From positions 992,001 through 1,056,000 of the forward strand of contig NZ_CP094657.1 of assembly GCF_023920705.1 (NCBI RefSeq): a DNA stretch of 64,000 nucleotides, in the 5' to 3' direction. A program made the translations under genes and the position numbers. The notes below the pieces were generated by a model that worked only from the letters and a program-made list of their open reading frames with translations, searched no databases and had not been told where the DNA came from. Below are positions 29,033-37,623 of the stretch, in pieces. Origin of the DNA: Acinetobacter sp. XS-4 (GTDB taxonomy: Bacteria; Pseudomonadota; Gammaproteobacteria; Pseudomonadales; Moraxellaceae). Numbering within the stretch: position 1 is the first letter of the stretch; each line of letters starts with the position of its first letter.

Positions 29033-30061
29033 ATGTCGATGCATTCTGATCAAATCAATCCAGATTCAAATGAGAACCAAGATCCTAATAATCTGATTGA
29101 TCAATTTTTTAGTTCCAAAGGCGTAACAATTCCTTCGGATTTTAAGAGCGGATTTGTGGCGATTGTAGGACGTCCAAATGTGGGTAAATCTACCCTCATG
29201 AACCATTTGCTAGGTCAAAAGCTCTCTATTACTTCGCGTAAACCTCAAACAACACGTCATAAAATTATTGGTATTGATTCGCGTGAAAAAATGCAGGCGG
29301 TATATGTAGATACCCCAGGTATGCATAAAAAAGAAGTGCGCGCTATTAATAAAATGATGAACCGTGCAGCTCATTCTGCATTGCGCGACGTTAATTTGGT
29401 CTTATTTGTTATTGATGCTTATAAGTGGACCCCAAATGACGACTTAGTGCTTGAAAAACTCAAGAATGCTGAAATGCCAGTTATTTTGGTGATTAACAAG
29501 GTTGATACTTTTGAAGAGAAAAGAGATATTCTTCCTTTAATTCAAGAGCGTGCCAAGCTTATGAATTTTGCCGAGATCGTTCCTGTATCTGCGTTACGCG
29601 GAGCAAATCTGGAACACTTGAGCGAAACGATTGAGAAGTATCTTCCTTATCAAGCGCCTTTGTATTCATTTGATCAGATTACTGACCGTTCTGAACGCTT
29701 TTTAGCTAGCGAAATTATTCGTGAAAAAATTATGCGTCAGTTAGGTGAAGAACTACCTTATGATTTAACAGTACAAATTGAATCTTTCAAAACGGAAGAA
29801 GAGGCTGTTAATGAAAAAACGGGTCGTTTAAAACCAGCTTGTACTTATATTGATGCAACGATTTTTGTAGATCGTGCGGGCCAAAAAGCGATTGTGATTG
29901 GTGAAAAAGGTGCCAAGCTTAAAACAATCGGTATGGATGCTCGAAAAGACATGGAAAGGATGTTTGAACAAAAAATTATGCTCACACTTTGGGTAAAAGT
30001 GAAGGGTGGCTGGTCTGATGATGAGCGCGCCTTAAAAAGCTTAGGATATAGTGATATCTAA
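29033..30061 (+). CDS. era: Ribosome-assembly GTPase Era
   Basis: Era binds the 3' end of 16S rRNA during 30S assembly. At 342 residues it is about 40 longer than E. coli Era because of an acidic, Asn-rich N-terminal tail. G1 is [14 protein letters not shown]3 DTPGMHK and G4 VINKVD; the KH domain follows, with [13 protein letters not shown]. The start is ATG 29033 with ATG 29039 two codons later. It begins 5 bases after rnc, as in most gammaproteobacteria. Confidence 0.97.
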   Translation: MSMHSDQINPDSNENQDPNNLIDQFFSSKGVTIPSDFKSGFVAIVGRPNVGKSTLMNHLLGQKLSITSRKPQTTRHKIIGIDSREKMQAVYVDTPGMHKKEVRAINKMMNRAAHSALRDVNLVLFVIDAYKWTPNDDLVLEKLKNAEMPVILVINKVDTFEEKRDILPLIQERAKLMNFAEIVPVSALRGANLEHLSETIEKYLPYQAPLYSFDQITDRSERFLASEIIREKIMRQLGEELPYDLTVQIESFKTEEEAVNEKTGRLKPACTYIDATIFVDRAGQKAIVIGEKGAKLKTIGMDARKDMERMFEQKIMLTLWVKVKGGWSDDERALKSLGYSDI

Positions 30062-30078
30062 AGGATAAGGATACTGGT

Positions 30079-30282
30079 ATGAAAACAATTACATCATTGA
30101 TGGCTATAATTGGATGTACATTGATGTTACAAGGTTGTGTATATAAGCTTGTAACCGTACCAGTAGGTATCGCCTATAAAACTACAAAAGGTGTTGTTAA
30201 AGGTACAGCGGCTGTTGTGGGGGCGGTAATTCCTGACGGTGATGATGAGGATGATAAAAAAGAAAAAGAATCTGAGGAATAG
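30079..30282 (+). CDS. Small lipoprotein (67 aa)
   Basis: A short exported protein with a lipoprotein signal: basic start, hydrophobic core and the lipobox LQGC at residues 17-20. The mature part is a Val/Gly/Lys-rich stretch (VPVGIAYKTTKGVVKGT), then an acidic tail of alternating Asp, Glu and Lys. It resembles small Acinetobacter lipoproteins of unknown function. It has AAGGATAAGG before the ATG and sits between era and recO with 17- and 9-base gaps, so it is transcribed within the operon. era and recO are normally adjacent in Pseudomonas. Confidence 0.85.
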   Translation: MKTITSLMAIIGCTLMLQGCVYKLVTVPVGIAYKTTKGVVKGTAAVVGAVIPDGDDEDDKKEKESEE

Positions 30283-30291
30283 TTTCTTTTT

Positions 30292-31005
30292 ATGATGCGC
30301 AATGAAGTCCTCCACGGATATATGATTCATCACCGTAAGTACCGTGAAAAAAGCCATATTGTGCATCTTTTTACTCAGGAATATGGGCGAGTCGATGGTA
30401 TTTTAAGACAGACTCCACCTCCTCAGTATCAACCTATCCGTTTGCAAGCCACGGGTAAAAGTGAGCTGAAGAACTTTACGAAGCTTGAAATTTTAAATCA
30501 GCCTGTTTTCTTTTTTGGTGATGCTTTTTTTGCCGGATTTTATTTAAATGAAGTTGTTCTTAGACTTTGTCCGTTAGAAGAGACAATGCCACAAACGTTT
30601 GAGCAATATCAGTTAACGTTACTTCAATTACAACAATTATCTTCTCACGAAAATCCTGACCTTTTTCTTCGGCAGATTTTGCGCCAGTTCGAGCATATTT
30701 TACTTCCTGAACTTGGGTACGCGCTTGATTTCTCGGTCGATACTCAGCAACAGCCGATTCAGGCTCATCAGTTTTACCAATTTCAAGTGACAGAAGGTTT
30801 TGCTCCTGTTGTGCAGGCGAGCCGTTCTTCTTTGTCAGGGAAAGCAATTTTGTCTATGTTGGATTATGAGCAAGGGCAGGATTTTTCTCTCGAACAATTG
30901 CAATTATTAGGTAAACTATACCGTCAAATGATTACATCGCTTTTAGGAGATCGCCCCCTAAAAAGTCGACAATTGTGGATTCAAAATACTCAAACTCAAT
31001 CGTAA
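30292..31005 (+). CDS. recO: DNA repair protein RecO
   Basis: RecO works with RecR to load RecA at gaps in the RecF pathway. The 237-residue protein has the N-terminal OB fold (LHGYMIHHRKYREKSHIVHLFTQEYGRVDGI) and a helical C-terminal half with FLRQILRQFEHILLPELGYALDF. As in other gammaproteobacteria the zinc-finger Cys set is missing. The ATG at 30292 follows TTTCTTTTT and is probably coupled to the upstream lipoprotein gene. Confidence 0.93.
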   Translation: MMRNEVLHGYMIHHRKYREKSHIVHLFTQEYGRVDGILRQTPPPQYQPIRLQATGKSELKNFTKLEILNQPVFFFGDAFFAGFYLNEVVLRLCPLEETMPQTFEQYQLTLLQLQQLSSHENPDLFLRQILRQFEHILLPELGYALDFSVDTQQQPIQAHQFYQFQVTEGFAPVVQASRSSLSGKAILSMLDYEQGQDFSLEQLQLLGKLYRQMITSLLGDRPLKSRQLWIQNTQTQS

Positions 31006-31018
31006 TTAGGATTTATTT

Positions 31019-31744
31019 ATGGCTGCATTGCTTGGTGTAAACATAGACCATGTTGCTACTTTAAGACAGGCGCGCGGTACTACTTACCCAGACCCTGTAG
31101 AAGCTGCTCTCATTTGTGAACAAGCTGGTGCAGAAGGGATTACCTTGCATTTGCGTGAAGACCGCAGACATATTCAAGATGATGACGTACGCCGCATGCG
31201 TCCATTACTAAAAACTCGCATGAATCTTGAATTGGCTGTTACTGATGAAATGGTCGAGTTTGCGAAAGAAATTCAGCCACAGCATGTTTGCTTTGTTCCC
31301 GAAAGACGCCAAGAAGTAACAACTGAAGGTGGTTTAGATGTAGTAGGTAACTTCGAAAAAGTTAAAGCTGCAACTCAAGTCTTAGCTGCTATTGGTTGCG
31401 ACGTATCATTATTTATTGATGCCGATTTAGCTCAAATTGATGCAGCAGTTGCATGTGGTGCACCTACGATTGAGTTGCACACGGGTGCATATGCAGATGC
31501 GGCAACAGAGCAAGATCAACAAGCTGAGTTAGCACGTATTATCAAAGGTGTTGAATACGCAGCTTCAAAAGGTTTGGTTGTAAATGCTGGTCATGGCCTT
31601 AACCTTAAAAATATTGCTCCAATTGCTGCTATTTCACAAATTCACGAGTTAAATATTGGGCACTCAATTATTGCTGATAGCATTTTTGTAGGTCTGGTCC
31701 AAGCGGTTAAAGATATGAAAGCAGCAATTCAGGTGGCAGGTTAA
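31019..31744 (+). CDS. pdxJ: Pyridoxine 5'-phosphate synthase
   Basis: PdxJ condenses 3-amino-1-hydroxyacetone phosphate with deoxyxylulose phosphate to make vitamin B6. The 241-residue TIM barrel shows [48 protein letters not shown] and GHGLNLKN. It lies 13 bases after recO, the same order as in Pseudomonas and E. coli. Confidence 0.97.
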   Translation: MAALLGVNIDHVATLRQARGTTYPDPVEAALICEQAGAEGITLHLREDRRHIQDDDVRRMRPLLKTRMNLELAVTDEMVEFAKEIQPQHVCFVPERRQEVTTEGGLDVVGNFEKVKAATQVLAAIGCDVSLFIDADLAQIDAAVACGAPTIELHTGAYADAATEQDQQAELARIIKGVEYAASKGLVVNAGHGLNLKNIAPIAAISQIHELNIGHSIIADSIFVGLVQAVKDMKAAIQVAG

Positions 31745-31750
31745 TTGGTT

Positions 31751-32395
31751 ATGTCGAGTATCAATTACGATGAATTAATGCAACCTGTCTTGGCTTTTTT
31801 AGGGTGTCAAACGCCAAAAGCATGGTTAGATGAGGCAATCAATAATTTAGATATACTGATGCAAGATCATGCTAATTGTGAAAAAAAAGCAGCTAGTACA
31901 GCAATGAACTTAATGTTCCGTTATAGTTTTTTCCCTGATTTGCAAGTAAAGCTTGCACAGTTGGTACGGGAAGAAATGCTTCATTATGAACAAGTGCTTG
32001 AACTTATGGCCAAACGTGGTCAGAAATGGGATGGCTTAAGTGCTGGGCGCTATGCTGGTGGGCTCCGTAAGGAGATTCGTACTTATGAGCCAGAAGCTTT
32101 AATTGATGTACTTGTGGTAGGTGCTTTTGTTGAGGCGCGCTCATGTGAACGTTTTCATGCTCTTGCTCCACGCGTAGACGATGAGTTAGGACGCTATTAT
32201 CGTTATTTGCTTAAGTCAGAGTCTCGTCATTTTGAAGACTACTTAGCACTTGCACTTGATGTTGCAAAAACTGCAAAAATGAAAAATCCTAAAGAGGATA
32301 TTCAGCAGCGCATTGATCATATCCGTGAGGTTGAAAAGAATCTGATTTTAACGCCTGATGATACCTTCCGTTTTCACAGTGGCGTGCCTGCATAA
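31751..32395 (+). CDS. miaE: tRNA hydroxylase MiaE
   Basis: MiaE is a diiron monooxygenase that hydroxylates ms2i6A37 in tRNA. The 214-residue helical protein has the ferritin-like metal ligands in REEMLHYEQVLE and ESRHFEDYL, plus the earlier Glu-containing helices. I chose ATG 31751; the TTG at 31745 is 2 codons upstream and abuts the pdxJ stop. It closes the operon and is followed by a strong terminator. Confidence 0.92.
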   Translation: MSSINYDELMQPVLAFLGCQTPKAWLDEAINNLDILMQDHANCEKKAASTAMNLMFRYSFFPDLQVKLAQLVREEMLHYEQVLELMAKRGQKWDGLSAGRYAGGLRKEIRTYEPEALIDVLVVGAFVEARSCERFHALAPRVDDELGRYYRYLLKSESRHFEDYLALALDVAKTAKMKNPKEDIQQRIDHIREVEKNLILTPDDTFRFHSGVPA

Positions 32396-32409
32396 TATTA
32401 GAATTTTTA

Positions 32410-32448
32410 AATAAAAAAGTTTATCTTGCCTAGATAAACTTTTTTATT
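32410..32448 (+). terminator. Intrinsic terminator after miaE
   Basis: Perfect 17-bp stem (32410-32426 with 32432-32448) around TGCCT, with T-rich 3' arm; ends the lepA-to-miaE operon. Confidence 0.85.
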
Positions 32449-32691
32449 CTAACTCTATAATTTTAAATTAACTTTCATAAGTGGTTAGCTCAAGATATGT
32501 GGTGTTTATGATCTGACAATATTGATAGCATCATATTTATATATTTTTAGCTTCTCAAATTTTATTATCTCTATTAAATTTTTAAAATTCTTTTTATTTT
32601 TTAAAGTAATAACGAATATTATGTAAATATAAAGATAGATTTATTCGTAATCGGTTCAACTAAATTAGTCGAAAATTTTAAGGATATAAGA

Positions 32692-33450
32692 ATGTTAGCA
32701 TTAGTTACAGGCGCCTCTGCTGGCTTTGGTTATAGTATTTCAAAAAAACTGATTGAGTCAGGTTATAAAGTTATTGGCTGTGGAAGACGGGCAGAAAAGC
32801 TAAAAGAATTACAACAAGAGCTTGGTGAAAAGTTTTATCCCTTAGTATTTGACATGACAGATACCGTAGAAAATATAAATAAGGCCTTGGTTGATTTACC
32901 AGCCGAATTTCAAATCAATCAAATTGATCTATTGGTTAATAATGCTGGTCTAGCATTAGGCCTAGAGTCAGCAGATAAATCAGATTTAGATGATTGGTAC
33001 ACTATGATTGATACCAATGTTAAGGGGCTTGTTACTGTTACTCGACTAATTTTGCCAAGCATGGTAAAGAAAAAATCTGGCTTAATCATTAATATGGGCT
33101 CAATTGCAGGTACATACCCATATCCGGGCGGTAACGTTTATGGTGCAACCAAAGCCTTTGTGGAGCAATTTAGTCTAAATCTTCGTGCTGATTTAGCTGG
33201 TACTGGTGTGCGGGTAACCAACATTGAACCAGGGCTTTGCGGTGGTACTGAGTTTTCTCTTGTGCGTTTTAAGGGTGACCAAGAGAAAGTGAACAGTCTC
33301 TATGATAAAAAGAACCCAATTTTGCCTGAAGATATTGCAAATACGGTAGCTTGGGTTGCTTTACAACCTTCACATATTAATATTAACCGTATTGAAATGA
33401 TGCCGACCACTCAGTCTTTTAATCCTTTAAAAGTTGTTGAAGTGGAATAG
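32692..33450 (+). CDS. YdfG-like short-chain dehydrogenase
   Basis: A 252-residue NADP-dependent dehydrogenase very like E. coli YdfG, which oxidises L-allo-threonine, serine and other 3-hydroxy acids and reduces malonic semialdehyde. Motifs are the cofactor loop TGASAGFG, the NADP-type Arg pair CGRRAEK, NNAGLALG, the active-site Ser in INMGSIAG, and YGATK with catalytic Tyr and Lys. EPGLCGGTEFSLVRFKGD also matches YdfG. AAGGA precedes the ATG by 8 bases. The 296-base gap before it is AT-rich with no further gene seen. Confidence 0.9.
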   Translation: MLALVTGASAGFGYSISKKLIESGYKVIGCGRRAEKLKELQQELGEKFYPLVFDMTDTVENINKALVDLPAEFQINQIDLLVNNAGLALGLESADKSDLDDWYTMIDTNVKGLVTVTRLILPSMVKKKSGLIINMGSIAGTYPYPGGNVYGATKAFVEQFSLNLRADLAGTGVRVTNIEPGLCGGTEFSLVRFKGDQEKVNSLYDKKNPILPEDIANTVAWVALQPSHININRIEMMPTTQSFNPLKVVEVE

Positions 33451-33548
33451 TTGTTTTTTTAATGTTCTAAGAACAGGGCGGAAGATAATATTTCTTTTGG
33501 ACTTGGCTTAGATCATTAATTCAAGCAGATAATCTAATATTTGAAATC

Positions 33549-33579
33549 AAATCCTCTATCTATTGATAGGGGATTTTTT
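33549..33579 (+). terminator. Probable terminator downstream of the YdfG-like gene
   Basis: A 12-bp stem with one G-U pair (33549-33560 with 33565-33576), TATT loop and a T-run, about 100 bases after the stop. Confidence 0.7.
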
Positions 33580-33602
33580 ACAGGTATTGATAAATTTAAG
33601 GC

Positions 33603-33636
33603 AAAAAAAAGCCCGCTTTAATGCTGCGGACTTTTT
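33603..33636 (-). terminator. Terminator of tRNA-Asn
   Basis: On the minus strand an 11-bp stem with one G-U pair, a 9-base loop and then eight U, starting 6 bases past the encoded CCA. Confidence 0.8.
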
Positions 33637-33642
33637 AGTATT

Positions 33643-33718
33643 TGGCTCTCCCACCTGGGCTCGAACCAGGGACCTGCGGATTAACAGTCCGTCGCTCTAC
33701 CGACTGAGCTATGGGAGA
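33643..33718 (-). tRNA. tRNA-Asn (GUU)
   Basis: A 76-base cloverleaf on the minus strand. The 7-bp acceptor stem TCTCCCA/TGGGAGA is followed by discriminator G and an encoded CCA. The anticodon loop is CTGTTAA, giving anticodon GUU for asparagine; the T arm carries GGTTCGAGCC and the D arm AGCTCAGTCGGTAGAGC. No partial copy of its 3' end was noticed nearby, so there is no sign of an integrated element. Confidence 0.97.
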
Positions 33719-33952
33719 ATCTGCATGCGATTATAAGGAGATTTTGAGAAGGGTCAAGTGTAAATTGTCATGTTTACTTCATTTTTGTGTTGTATGGCTT
33801 TTATTTGATCATTTAGGTGGTGGTTTAAGAAATTACTTGCACTTTAAAAAATCAATTGCTAGATTCAAAACAGAACAAGCGTTTGAAGAAATTCAAACAG
33901 TGTGGATTTAAACCAACTTGCCAGCACTAAAATGGCTAAATCGGAGATAAGT

Positions 33953-34384
33953 ATGAAAACACTTACTGTTGCCTCTATTTTTTCTAATTTTGATTTTTAT
34001 CAAGATCATTATCTCAATATTTTAAGTCAACCAGAATCCTATTACACACTTGTTGAAAGTGCTTGGATTAATACTTTTCCTTTCAAAAAACAGAATTTAT
34101 ATTTGGGCGATTTATTACAGCTTTGGTTTAGTTCTAAATGGAATGTGCATGGTTCACTTAAAATTTTAAAAAGCTCGAAAGTATTAAAGTCTTCTAAAGC
34201 TTTATATATTTTTCAGTTAGAAGGGGAGTTGTTGCTAGGTAAAAACAAAGTTTTAGCGTGGTCTACCGAGCATCAAGAAGTTATAGAACTTCAACTTAAA
34301 AATATTTGGGCACCCTATGTGATCGCACAAACTTGTGAACGTCCAGATACTTCAGATTATCCAATAAAAAAGGCAGCGGTTTAA
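33953..34384 (+). CDS. Hypothetical protein (143 aa)
   Basis: An ORF with an ideal ribosome site (GGAGATAAGT before ATG 33953); a longer frame from 33902 lacks one. There is no signal peptide or membrane segment. It is rich in Leu, Lys, Ser and aromatics, with a near-repeat KSSKVLKSSKALYIF in the middle (about residues 83-97), and ends in a basic tail. I recognise no family; it looks cytoplasmic and well translated but of unknown role. Its last codons and stop form half of the terminator for the convergent thioesterase gene. Confidence 0.65.
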   Translation: MKTLTVASIFSNFDFYQDHYLNILSQPESYYTLVESAWINTFPFKKQNLYLGDLLQLWFSSKWNVHGSLKILKSSKVLKSSKALYIFQLEGELLLGKNKVLAWSTEHQEVIELQLKNIWAPYVIAQTCERPDTSDYPIKKAAV

Positions 34385-34395
34385 GGCTGCCTTTA
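34366..34395 (-). terminator. Terminator overlapping the end of the 143-aa gene
   Basis: A 9-bp stem (34369-34377 with 34386-34394) whose loop holds the plus-strand TAA. The A-run at 34366-34371 makes it a terminator mainly for the minus-strand thioesterase gene. Confidence 0.7.
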
Positions 34396-34399
34396 ATGA

Positions 34400-34837
34400 C
34401 TATGGACGAATAATCATGCAGGTTGCTGTTGCATAAGCATACAGTTTACCTTCCTCATCAATAATCTTTCCTTCAGAAATAGCTAAATTTTTACTTAAGT
34501 TAATGACTTTGCCTATCGCAATTAAAGAATGATTCTTTGGAATAGGACGGCACATTTTTACGTTAAGATCGATTGTGCCATAGCCTACACCCGCAGGTAA
34601 CATTGTATGTATTGCACAGCCAGTTACAGAATCTAAAACTGTAGCAGCAAAGCCACCATGTACGCCACCGAGTGGATTTAGATGGTTATGATCTGCCTCT
34701 GCTTTAAAAGTAACAGATCCTTCTGAAATTTCAGTGGGTTGCATAGGTATAGTTTTGCTAATACTTGCAGGAGGAATATGGCCTTCTATCATGGCTTGTA
34801 AAAATTCAAGGCCAGTCATTTCCATCGGATTTTTCAT
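34400..34837 (-). CDS. PaaI family thioesterase
   Basis: A 145-residue hotdog thioesterase of the PaaI/ComA group. HNHLNPLGGVHGGFAATVLDSVTGCAIH is the family core: HxGGxxG turn plus the catalytic Asp on the central helix. YGTIDLNVKMCRPIP is the following strand. It likely acts on an aromatic or medium-chain acyl-CoA. The start ATG has AAAGGACTC upstream. It is convergent with the 143-aa gene; no pathway neighbours. Confidence 0.88.
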   Translation of the reverse strand: MKNPMEMTGLEFLQAMIEGHIPPASISKTIPMQPTEISEGSVTFKAEADHNHLNPLGGVHGGFAATVLDSVTGCAIHTMLPAGVGYGTIDLNVKMCRPIPKNHSLIAIGKVINLSKNLAISEGKIIDEEGKLYAYATATCMIIRP

Positions 34838-35076
34838 TTTTTGAGTCCTTTAATTCTTTAAGTTCTAAATTGGAACTTGATGTTAGCCTATTATTAAGTC
34901 ATCAATATGTCAATTCTATCGTTGAAAATTGAACTGTTAAGTTGAATCTTCGAAACTTGCCTTTCTACTATAATATTCCTTTATTATAAAAATTGAATTA
35001 AATGAGTTGAATAATGAATTAGATAGATAAGAGGTTCTTCTTATACACTATAAAAAATAGTAGGAGCATACGGATA

Positions 35077-35916
35077 ATGCTTTTAAAAATTGCACTTGTG
35101 ATGGTGGCTTTTGCAGCAAATTCTGTGTTGTGCCGTTTGGCTCTAGCAGGGCATCATATTGACCCAATGAGTTTTAGTCTAATACGAGTAGTGAGTGGTG
35201 CAGTTGTTTTATTGGGGCTGTTTTTATATTCAAAATCACCTCAAGCTAAAGTCCAATGGAGTTTAAAAAACGCATTTTTTCTAGCGATTTATATTTTGGC
35301 ATTTTCGTGCACCTATCTTCAAATCGATGCTGGTATCGGTGCGTTATTATTATTTGGTGTTGTACAGCTGACTATGGTGCTTTACGGTTATTGGCATGGT
35401 GAGCAGATTGGTATATACCGTGGTATAGGCTTATGTATTGCTTTAGCTGGAATCATTGTTTTGTTATTACCTGGTGCTCATGCACCTGATTGGAAGTATG
35501 CTTTGCTTATGATGCTGTCTGGTTTGGCTTGGGCTGGATATAGTATTGCTGGCCGTAATATGACTCAGCCTGTCGGTAGTACATTGGCAAATTTTATATT
35601 GGCTGTACCAATCGTTTTGTTGACAAATATATTGCTCAATCAAGAGCGGTATATTGATTTGCAAGGTTGGGTATTAGCAATTTTGTCTGGTGGCGTGACT
35701 TCAAGTGGGGCTTATGTACTCTGGTATGCAATTTTGAAGCATATTGATCGAGTGACGGCCAGTACCGTGCAGTTGAGTGTGCCATGTTTGGCAATTATAG
35801 GTGGAAGCCTATTTGTGAATGAAGCTGTAACGGAGCGAGTGATTTTCTCTGGTTTTATGGTTTTGTTTGGAATTTTTTTGGTTATATATATGGTGCCAAA
35901 GAAAAACAAAGCATAG
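35077..35916 (+). CDS. EamA/DMT-family exporter
   Basis: A 279-residue inner-membrane protein with about ten predicted helices forming two EamA repeats, the second starting near YALLMMLSGLAWAGYSIAGR. It belongs to the drug/metabolite transporter superfamily; exports by such proteins include amino acids and other small metabolites, and the substrate here is unknown. TM1 contains VAFAANSVLCRLAL, which matches the usual Asn-Ser region of the YdcZ/EamA group. AGGAGCAT lies before the ATG. It ends at a bidirectional terminator opposite the aminotransferase. Confidence 0.85.
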   Translation: MLLKIALVMVAFAANSVLCRLALAGHHIDPMSFSLIRVVSGAVVLLGLFLYSKSPQAKVQWSLKNAFFLAIYILAFSCTYLQIDAGIGALLLFGVVQLTMVLYGYWHGEQIGIYRGIGLCIALAGIIVLLLPGAHAPDWKYALLMMLSGLAWAGYSIAGRNMTQPVGSTLANFILAVPIVLLTNILLNQERYIDLQGWVLAILSGGVTSSGAYVLWYAILKHIDRVTASTVQLSVPCLAIIGGSLFVNEAVTERVIFSGFMVLFGIFLVIYMVPKKNKA

Positions 35917-35924
35917 ATCAATTA

Positions 35925-35954
35925 AAAAAGGGTTCTCTAAAGAGAACCCTTTTT
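35925..35954. terminator. Bidirectional terminator between the EamA gene and the aminotransferase
   Basis: Perfect 14-bp stem (35925-35938 with 35941-35954), AA loop, with A and T arms, between convergent genes. Confidence 0.9.
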
Positions 35955-35968
35955 ATGCAAAATGCAGA

Positions 35969-37204
35969 TTATTTCGCAGCTTTTTCAGCTTCAATTGAAG
36001 CGATTGCAGCATCGACACCTTCAATTGAGTCAGCAGCTTTTTTGATACGTGCTAACGCATCAACGAGTACTTCGTCAGCTGTTGCATATGAAATACGCAT
36101 AAAACCGCCTAAACCAAATGCATCACCAGGTACTACTGCTACGCCAGTTTCTTCTAGTAACCATTCAGAGAACTCTGTGCAAGACTTTAAGCCTTTTGCG
36201 CGAATAAGTGGGCGAATGTTTGCATAGGCATAGAAAGCACCATCAGCAGGTAAGCAAGAGATACCTTTAATGTCATTTAAGCCGTTTACAACTAAGTCAT
36301 GACGGCGTTTAAACGCTTCAATCATTGGCTCTAAAACATCTTGTGGACCATTCAATGCAGCTTCAGCAGCAACTTGTGAAATAGAAGTTGGGTTTGAAGT
36401 TGATTGAGATTGGATTTTTTTCATTGCACCAATGATTTTTGCTGGACCGGCTGCATAGCCAATACGCCAACCTGTCATCGCATATGCTTTAGATACACCA
36501 TTTAAAACAATCGTGCGGTCATATAAATCTGGAGCAACAGTTGCGATGTTGTAGAACTCATCTTCCCAACGAATTGGTTCATACATATCGTCAGATGCAA
36601 CAAATACTTGTGGGTGGCGACGTAAAACTTCAGCTAAAGCTTCTAATTCAGCTTTGCTATAAATCATACCTGTCGGGTTAGATGGACTGTTTAATACAAC
36701 TAAACGAGTGTTAGGTGTAATCGCAGCTTCTAATTGTTCAGGAGTGATTTTGAAACGTTGGTCTTCGCCACATTTCACAATGACTGGAGTACCTTCAGCA
36801 ATAATGACCATATCTGGATAGCTTACCCAGAAAGGTGCTGGAATGATAACTTCATCGCCTTTGTTTAATAGAGCAAGCGCTAAGTTAAAGAAACTTTGCT
36901 TACCACCACATGAAACCAAAATCTGATTCGCTTGATAATCAAGATTATTGTCGCGCTTAAATTTAGCAATAATTGCTTTTTTTAACCCAGGAGTACCATC
37001 TACAGCCGTATATTTGGTGAAACCATTATTAATCGCTTCAATCGCAGCATCTTTGATGTGTTGAGGGGTATCAAAGTCTGGTTCGCCAGCACCTAAACCA
37101 ATCACATTCTTGCCAGCAGCTTTAAGTTCAGCAGCTTTGTTAGTTACAGCAAGTGTAGGGGACGGTTTGATAGCATTGACACGATCAGAAAGACGTACGT
37201 CCAC
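35969..37204 (-). CDS. Aspartate-type aminotransferase (class I, AspC/AatA group)
   Basis: A 411-residue PLP enzyme of aminotransferase subgroup I-gamma/b, as in thermophile and Rhizobium aspartate aminotransferases. Landmarks are KNVIGLGAGEPDFDTP near the N-terminus, TKYTAVDGTPGLK, NSPSNPTGMIY, the PLP lysine in NGVSKAYAMTGWRIGYA, and the closing RISYATADE arginine. It probably interconverts aspartate and oxaloacetate and may also accept prephenate. The start is GTG 37204 with AAGAGGAA about 8 bases upstream. There is a Glu/Lys/Ala-rich C-terminal tail. Confidence 0.9.
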   Translation of the reverse strand: MDVRLSDRVNAIKPSPTLAVTNKAAELKAAGKNVIGLGAGEPDFDTPQHIKDAAIEAINNGFTKYTAVDGTPGLKKAIIAKFKRDNNLDYQANQILVSCGGKQSFFNLALALLNKGDEVIIPAPFWVSYPDMVIIAEGTPVIVKCGEDQRFKITPEQLEAAITPNTRLVVLNSPSNPTGMIYSKAELEALAEVLRRHPQVFVASDDMYEPIRWEDEFYNIATVAPDLYDRTIVLNGVSKAYAMTGWRIGYAAGPAKIIGAMKKIQSQSTSNPTSISQVAAEAALNGPQDVLEPMIEAFKRRHDLVVNGLNDIKGISCLPADGAFYAYANIRPLIRAKGLKSCTEFSEWLLEETGVAVVPGDAFGLGGFMRISYATADEVLVDALARIKKAADSIEGVDAAIASIEAEKAAK

Positions 37205-37376
37205 GGCAATATTCCTCTTATGGGATTAAAAAATAAAAAGCATACTATCTTATCGCAAAAATTAAGCAATTTGCGGATGTGGGTATTTTTAGATGTAAAA
37301 AAGTTTGATTTAAGAACGATGTTGTTGCTGTTTTATTCAATTGAAGCTTTTTTGAAAAGAAATGACAAAAATCATT

Positions 37377-37382
37377 TATAAT
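37377..37382 (+). promoter_or_regulatory. Candidate -10 box for the 59-aa gene
   Basis: TATAAT 30 bases before the small ORF at 37413. A TTGAAA at 37352 is 19 bases upstream, a long spacing. Confidence 0.3.
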
Positions 37383-37412
37383 AAGTCGCAATCGAAATTT
37401 CGAGAATGAATC

Positions 37413-37592
37413 ATGACTGAGCAACAGCCAAAACAGAAAAAGGCTTTGGTGAAATTGCCATTCCCAATGCCGAATGAAAGCAATGAAGCCGACGACGCGG
37501 TACACAACCAAGTGCGTCCGAAACCAGAGCAATACGCAGATAGAACATGGATGCCACCACGTGGTACTCGTCGTTCTATGGGAAAACGTTAA
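37413..37592 (+). CDS. Small basic protein (59 aa), hypothetical
   Basis: A short plus-strand ORF running from ATG to TAA just before a strong terminator. The product is hydrophilic: a Gln/Lys start, a LVKLPFPMPNES segment, an acidic middle and a basic WMPPRGTRRSMGKR end. There is no membrane segment. It looks like a small, Acinetobacter-type conserved hypothetical, possibly nucleic-acid binding given the basic tail, but no family is known to me. It is preferred over the longer opposite-strand frame because it has a -10 element and a terminator correctly placed for the plus strand. Confidence 0.6.
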   Translation: MTEQQPKQKKALVKLPFPMPNESNEADDAVHNQVRPKPEQYADRTWMPPRGTRRSMGKR

Positions 37593-37596
37593 GCTC

Positions 37597-37623
37597 AAAA
37601 ACAGGCAATATGCCTGTTTTTTT
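37597..37623. terminator. Terminator between the 59-aa gene and the PAS-GGDEF gene
   Basis: Perfect 11-bp stem (37597-37607 with 37611-37621) and ATA loop with A and T runs, between convergent genes. It nearly touches the GGDEF gene stop at 37622. Confidence 0.9.

Noticed and set aside
33642..33720. tRNA-Asn as an integration site
   Set aside because: No duplicated 3' end, integrase or foreign gene is next to it; neighbouring genes look native.
33711..33911. 66-codon plus-strand frame overlapping the tRNA-Asn gene
   Set aside because: Starts inside the tRNA, lacks a ribosome site and has no protein-like composition.
37245..37598. 117-codon minus-strand frame opposite the 59-aa gene
   Set aside because: No ribosome site or promoter; composition looks like an antisense shadow, and the terminator and -10 favour the plus strand.
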